NCBI GenBank assembly: GCA_023078685.1
Contig: JALGAS010000005.1
Coordinates: forward strand, 248,001 to 312,000
Length of the DNA stretch: 64,000 nt
From: Neopestalotiopsis rosae
Taxonomy: Eukaryota; Ascomycota; Sordariomycetes; Amphisphaeriales; Sporocadaceae
Reading direction: 5' to 3'
Part shown: positions 60,163 through 64,000 of the stretch, in pieces
Layout of the letters: each line of letters opens with the position of its first letter
How positions within the stretch are numbered: the first letter of the stretch is position 1
The notes under the pieces: model-generated
Databases searched by the model: none
What the model was told of the DNA's origin: nothing
What the model saw: the letters and a program-made list of their open reading frames with translations, nothing else
Program-made: the position numbers and the translations under genes

Positions 60163-62227
60163 TTAATTGAGATTACCTTGATCTCTTTTGGTAATTCGCA
60201 GCCAAAAGTCATTCGCTACCCAGAACACAGCACTCCATGCTTTGATTGGAGATTGGGGGTTTACTATCGTGAAATCATATCTTCGCAACAACTGTCGAGT
60301 TCGGTCAGTATTTACAACATTGCATGTTTTGTTCGTTTCCCTCGGGCAACTAATAGAACAACGTACCTCGACAAAGATCTTGTTCAGCTCCATCATGGCA
60401 ATCGGCTTTCCCAGGCACGAGTATTTCCCATAGCCAAATGTCAAGTCCACCACACCATTCATGACTCTTAACCGCTCTTCATCGGCCTCTAACCACCTCT
60501 CAGGACGGAAAACGTCGGCATCGTTGCCCCAAACGTCTTTGCAGCGCATGAGTCCAAAGTAGTTGGTACCGACCTGTGTACCTTCTGGAACAAAGTGGCC
60601 ATTGATGAGGTCGCCTCCTTTGGGGACTTGTTTGGATCCCAATCCCGTCACGGGAGGATACATGCGCAGGCCTTCGCGGATTACGGCTTGCAGATATGGT
60701 AGCTTCTTGGCTTCCGACTCAGCTATGGGGTGGCTGATTTTGCCGTTGCGAATCGCGCTGTCAATTTCTTTTTGCAAAGTGGTATACGAAGTTGGCGTGG
60801 TGATGAGGCATAGCAAGGTCATACACATGGCAGTCGCTGAAGATACGGATCCGGCAATGCTATACGTGGCGCATCAGACTCAAAAGATCCGTGTACCGAT
60901 TGGGACCAGACTATACAAGGAGACAGGCTTACATTTGAACAAATACCTGTTGGATGAGCTCGGATCGTGACATGCCATTGTTGATAAATGCCTGCATCAT
61001 GTCTTTCTGGGGCTTGGAGCCCGGTCGTAGTCTCTTGTCAATAAGAGACTTTGCAAATCTAAGACCTTGTGTGTAAGTACCTCTGGAGCGCCAATAAAAG
61101 AGAATCAAGGCGGTGATACATACCCCATGAGCCGGCCGAAGCCAACCTGGTCACCCTCTTTGGGTAGAAGAAGATTGAACGGCCAACGATACAGGATTGT
61201 AGCGAGCCAGGGCATTGTTGAAATGATGTTCATGACCGGTAGTGATTCATCGTGGATTTCGTTGTAGCGATACAAGTCCTGGTCTTGATTCAAAAACCCA
61301 AAGGCGTCTCCAAATGATATGTCGCCAATGACGTCGAGAGCGAAAAACGACGTTTTCCGAAAGAACTGCACAGGGCGATACTCTGTAGGTGTTGATATGT
61401 ACTTTCTGTCAATCAGATCCATAAAAGATAAAATTTGGCGATCAATGCCAGCGCCAAAACCGAATCCTTCATTCTCCTTGCCGCCAAACTAAGAATATGC
61501 ATTTGTTAGTCAGGTTACATTTGACGCAATACGCGCTCGATCATGGTTTATTTGAATCAACATGTATCGGTTCTTTGACGCTTGTATATAACCAGTGAAA
61601 CAGTCATGTTGCGTTTTGGAATGATACAAGAAGAGAAGATTTACCTACCGCTGTGCCCATTTTGCCTCTCAATAGTTTGTGCTCATGCTCATCTCGCAGA
61701 GAAACAACAGTCTCCTCGCCGGGGATGATGCGCCCAGTCTCGTAAAACAGACCTTTGGTGTACGGAGAACGAACTGCGCTCATCATCCGCAAAATCTCTG
61801 GATCTGTAGAGAGTAACTCATTTGGACCAATGCGTACCAGAGAGCCTATGTTGAAGAGAATTAGCAGGCCAGACATGAACAAACATGGAGACACAAGACA
61901 TGAAAGTCGACAGCCAATGACCAAAACATTGGTAAGACGTCGCTTAGACGGCGTCTCGCAGGTAGGAGGACCGGGGCAAAGGGAGGACATACCATATTTC
62001 TCTGAGACGTCCTTGAGATGCTCGTGGAACCGACCGCTTAAGGCCTTCTTGACCATCCAGGCGCCGGAAATGGAGGCCAGAAAAGGTCCGGGAACATGGC
62101 GCAGGCGATACCACGAGCGAAAGGCGTAGAGGTACAGGGCGAGCAGGACGGCAGCGAGACAAGGCCAGAGGATGGATCGGGACGAGGCATTCTGAGCAGC
62201 GGCGACGAGAGTAGCCATGACGCCCAT
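60163..62227 (-). CDS. Cytochrome P450, pisatin-demethylase-like
   Basis: Membrane-anchored haem monooxygenase, about 514 aa. Minus-strand exons are 62227-61993, 61845-61649, 61488-61124, 61058-60933, 60859-60367 and 60291-60163 (introns 147, 160, 65, 73 and 75 bp); all phases close. The N-terminus has a hydrophobic anchor (ILWPCLAAVLLALYLYAF) and the Pro-rich hinge HVPGPF. The K-helix Glu-x2-Arg is in REGLRMYPP, PERW is in FRPERWL, and the haem loop FGYGKYSCLGKPIAMMELNK (Cys near 456) is characteristic of the pisatin-demethylase-like group. The I-helix reads IIAGSVSSATA instead of the usual AGSDTTAT, losing the acid and threonine. ATG 62227 or 62218 may be the start. The last intron is 75 bp with no stop in frame, so its retention would insert 25 residues. 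Confidence 0.88.
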
Positions 62228-64000
62228 TCCGACAGCGACGCAACAAAATATACAGAAGGTGCGCGCGCCCGACCGGTTGGTGTCTCCTGAACCCGAACCC
62301 AAGGTGGCGGGTAGGTACCAAAAGACAGATCGGGAACTCTCTCTGTAGGCTACTAGGTGTGTATGTAGGTGCGATGGGCAGGGAGAAACTGGTACGAAAA
62401 GGGGCCTCTTGGGGCCTCCAGACTGGAATGAGAGCGTCTGGTAACTGGGCGTTTCTTGGGTTTACCGAAATGGCGGTACGACGTACCCGAGGGGTTGGTA
62501 ACGAACCAGAAAACGATACTGCAAGATAGCGGACACGCCAACTGAAACAGACATTGCTCAAAGGAGGTAGGGTATTTAAGGCGGGAGGAGGGTGGGAAAG
62601 CAAGTTTTCTAGAATAAAAAGAGAACCCAATTCCCAGAGCCGCAAAAGTGTAAAAAGGGAGGAATTATGCAAGAAGATTTAGAACCAGTGTAGTGTAAAT
62701 AGTAGTGGTAGTAAGTGGGATGCGGAGGAGGGAAGAGGAGGTAAGTTGGGAACCAGCAAGTAAGTAAGTAAGGCGAGGCCGGCGTTGGTGGCAGCAGCAA
62801 GCAAGCAAGCAGCAGCAGCAGGAACGGTGTAGTAGTACGGGCAAACGGATCGTAGCAATACTCCGGCAGTAGCAACAATTAACAGGTTGTATGTAGGTCA
62901 GGTAGACGTAGACAGACGATCCAGTATGTAACGGCGACACGGCGGGGGTAAAGGGTTGGTGGACTACGAAAATGGTAGCAACCAGCACCAGTACCAGCAC
63001 CAGTAGCGGCGGCACAAAGCAGGAACAGCAAGCGATAATAACGATATACCGCCGCAGTACAAGCAAGCCAGGAGTTTGCTGGCGGCCCTGGATCTGAGTA
63101 GCAATAAAGATGTCAGAGGGGTTAAAAAATAAAATAAAAAGTGGGCGACAATGCAGCGTCGCTAATAAGTCATGCGACCCAGCGCGTCGTCGGCCTTGGT
63201 TTCCTGCTTTCGATTTAGGTCTCTGGGTATTCGAGGGGCATGTTGTCTCTGGGTTTGTTGCTTTGGGAGAGAATTCTGCCCGACCTGTCTTTTCTTACAT
63301 TTCCTCAGCCTTTCAGCAATGAGACGAGAGTGGGAAAAAAAAAAAACAAATAAAGCAAAACCCAGGTACCTGGTAATGTAGGTAAGTTTAGGTGATATAT
63401 TTAACGAGCCTGGCGGTCTGGCGGGGAGAAGTAGCTTAGCATACCGAGCAGGGTGCGTCCCCAGTGGACGGTTTCTTTAGTTAGGCGAGTCAATGGGGAA
63501 CCGATGGCTTGGTTGAGCGAATCACCTGCAAGAGAAGGGGCCCAAGGGATCAACGGTGTGCCGTGCCCACAAGGCGGCAGATCGATTAGTGGGAACTCCG
63601 ATCTGGCTTGACGGCAAGCAAGATGGGAAAAGTGAAAGATGACCAACGGCTCGTACGTAGTAGACTTTGTTTTGTTTTGTTGTTTTTTCGTGGGAGGGAG
63701 ATTACTTGGCCTTTTGGTGCATGTAACCAGTGGGCAACTCGGGTATATGCCATGCTATATATCATGAGATTGATCCCTGAATACCCAGATGGGGAGTCAT
63801 GGTGATTCAGCAGGGCGCGGTAACATGGTCTTCCGCTTTCACCATTACATTGAGGCTCAGAGACACATACACACAGACGACAGAGTGCAATGAGGGAAAG
63901 CAAAAGCATCTTGCTCACACACACAGACACAAACAGCTTCAGCTTCCCAATCGGATGGAACCAGGTCTTTTTTGCCATGTGGTCGGTACACCGACGAATC
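62228..64000. other. Low-complexity flank, no supported gene
   Basis: The left part is the promoter of the P450. From about 62.6 to 63.1 kb it is rich in short repeats (GTAA and GCAA tetramers, GCAGCA, CCAGCACCAGTA around 62980-63006) that leave artefact frames with Leu/Tyr-rich translation. The right end has no recognisable coding sequence on either strand; the next gene lies beyond the window. Confidence 0.55.

Noticed and set aside
62609..63066. Leu/Tyr/Pro-rich minus-strand frames
   Set aside because: They translate short tandem repeats (GTAA, GCAA, AGC-type) and have no protein-like composition.

Overview
The window is chromosomal DNA of a filamentous ascomycete, most likely a sordariomycete and probably Hypocreales. 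The grounds are short introns (about 55-160 bp) with GT(A/G)AGT-type donors, CT-rich leaders, and gene families such as ENA-type Na+ ATPase, Zn2Cys6 regulators, CRH-type GH16 and DUF8004. There are 20 protein-coding loci I can support, one frameshifted pseudogene, and no rRNA, convincing tRNA, CRISPR array or intact transposon. Gene models were built by joining reading frames at splice sites; codon phase closes in every multi-exon model.

Layout. 1-2232: 3' part of an ENA-type P-type ATPase. 6171-7915: MFS hexose transporter, after a 3.9 kb gene-free interval. 9163-12947: MSH6 mismatch-repair protein. 13329-16180: two oxidoreductase-type genes on the minus strand (NmrA-like and SDR). 16181-21315: a 5 kb interval without a gene, holding a 93-bp CT microsatellite. 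21316-24300: large DUF8004-like protein.

25658-42459 is rich in secreted or accessory functions: gamma-glutamyltranspeptidase, an 11-exon Zn2Cys6 regulator, a GH27-like glycosidase, a cytochrome P450, a two-domain GH43 enzyme and a GH16 chitin-glucan transglycosylase with a chitin-binding domain. This looks like an extracellular-carbohydrate neighbourhood with its own regulator, but co-regulation is inference.

42637-54057 is mostly housekeeping: a coiled-coil protein (possibly Atg28-like), a tiny four-exon DUF1748 gene (46713-47235) that no single long open frame reveals, pyruvate kinase and an aldehyde dehydrogenase. 54786-64000: an F-box/ankyrin protein, a DUF924-like pseudogene broken by several frameshifts, a methionine-permease-like transporter, a pisatin-demethylase-like P450 with an altered oxygen-activation motif, and a low-complexity 3' flank.

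I found no clearly new multi-gene system. The most useful observations are the broken DUF924 copy, the hidden DUF1748 gene, the two micro-exons in the regulator, the unusual I-helix in the second P450 and the repeated NEVPA motif in the coiled-coil protein.
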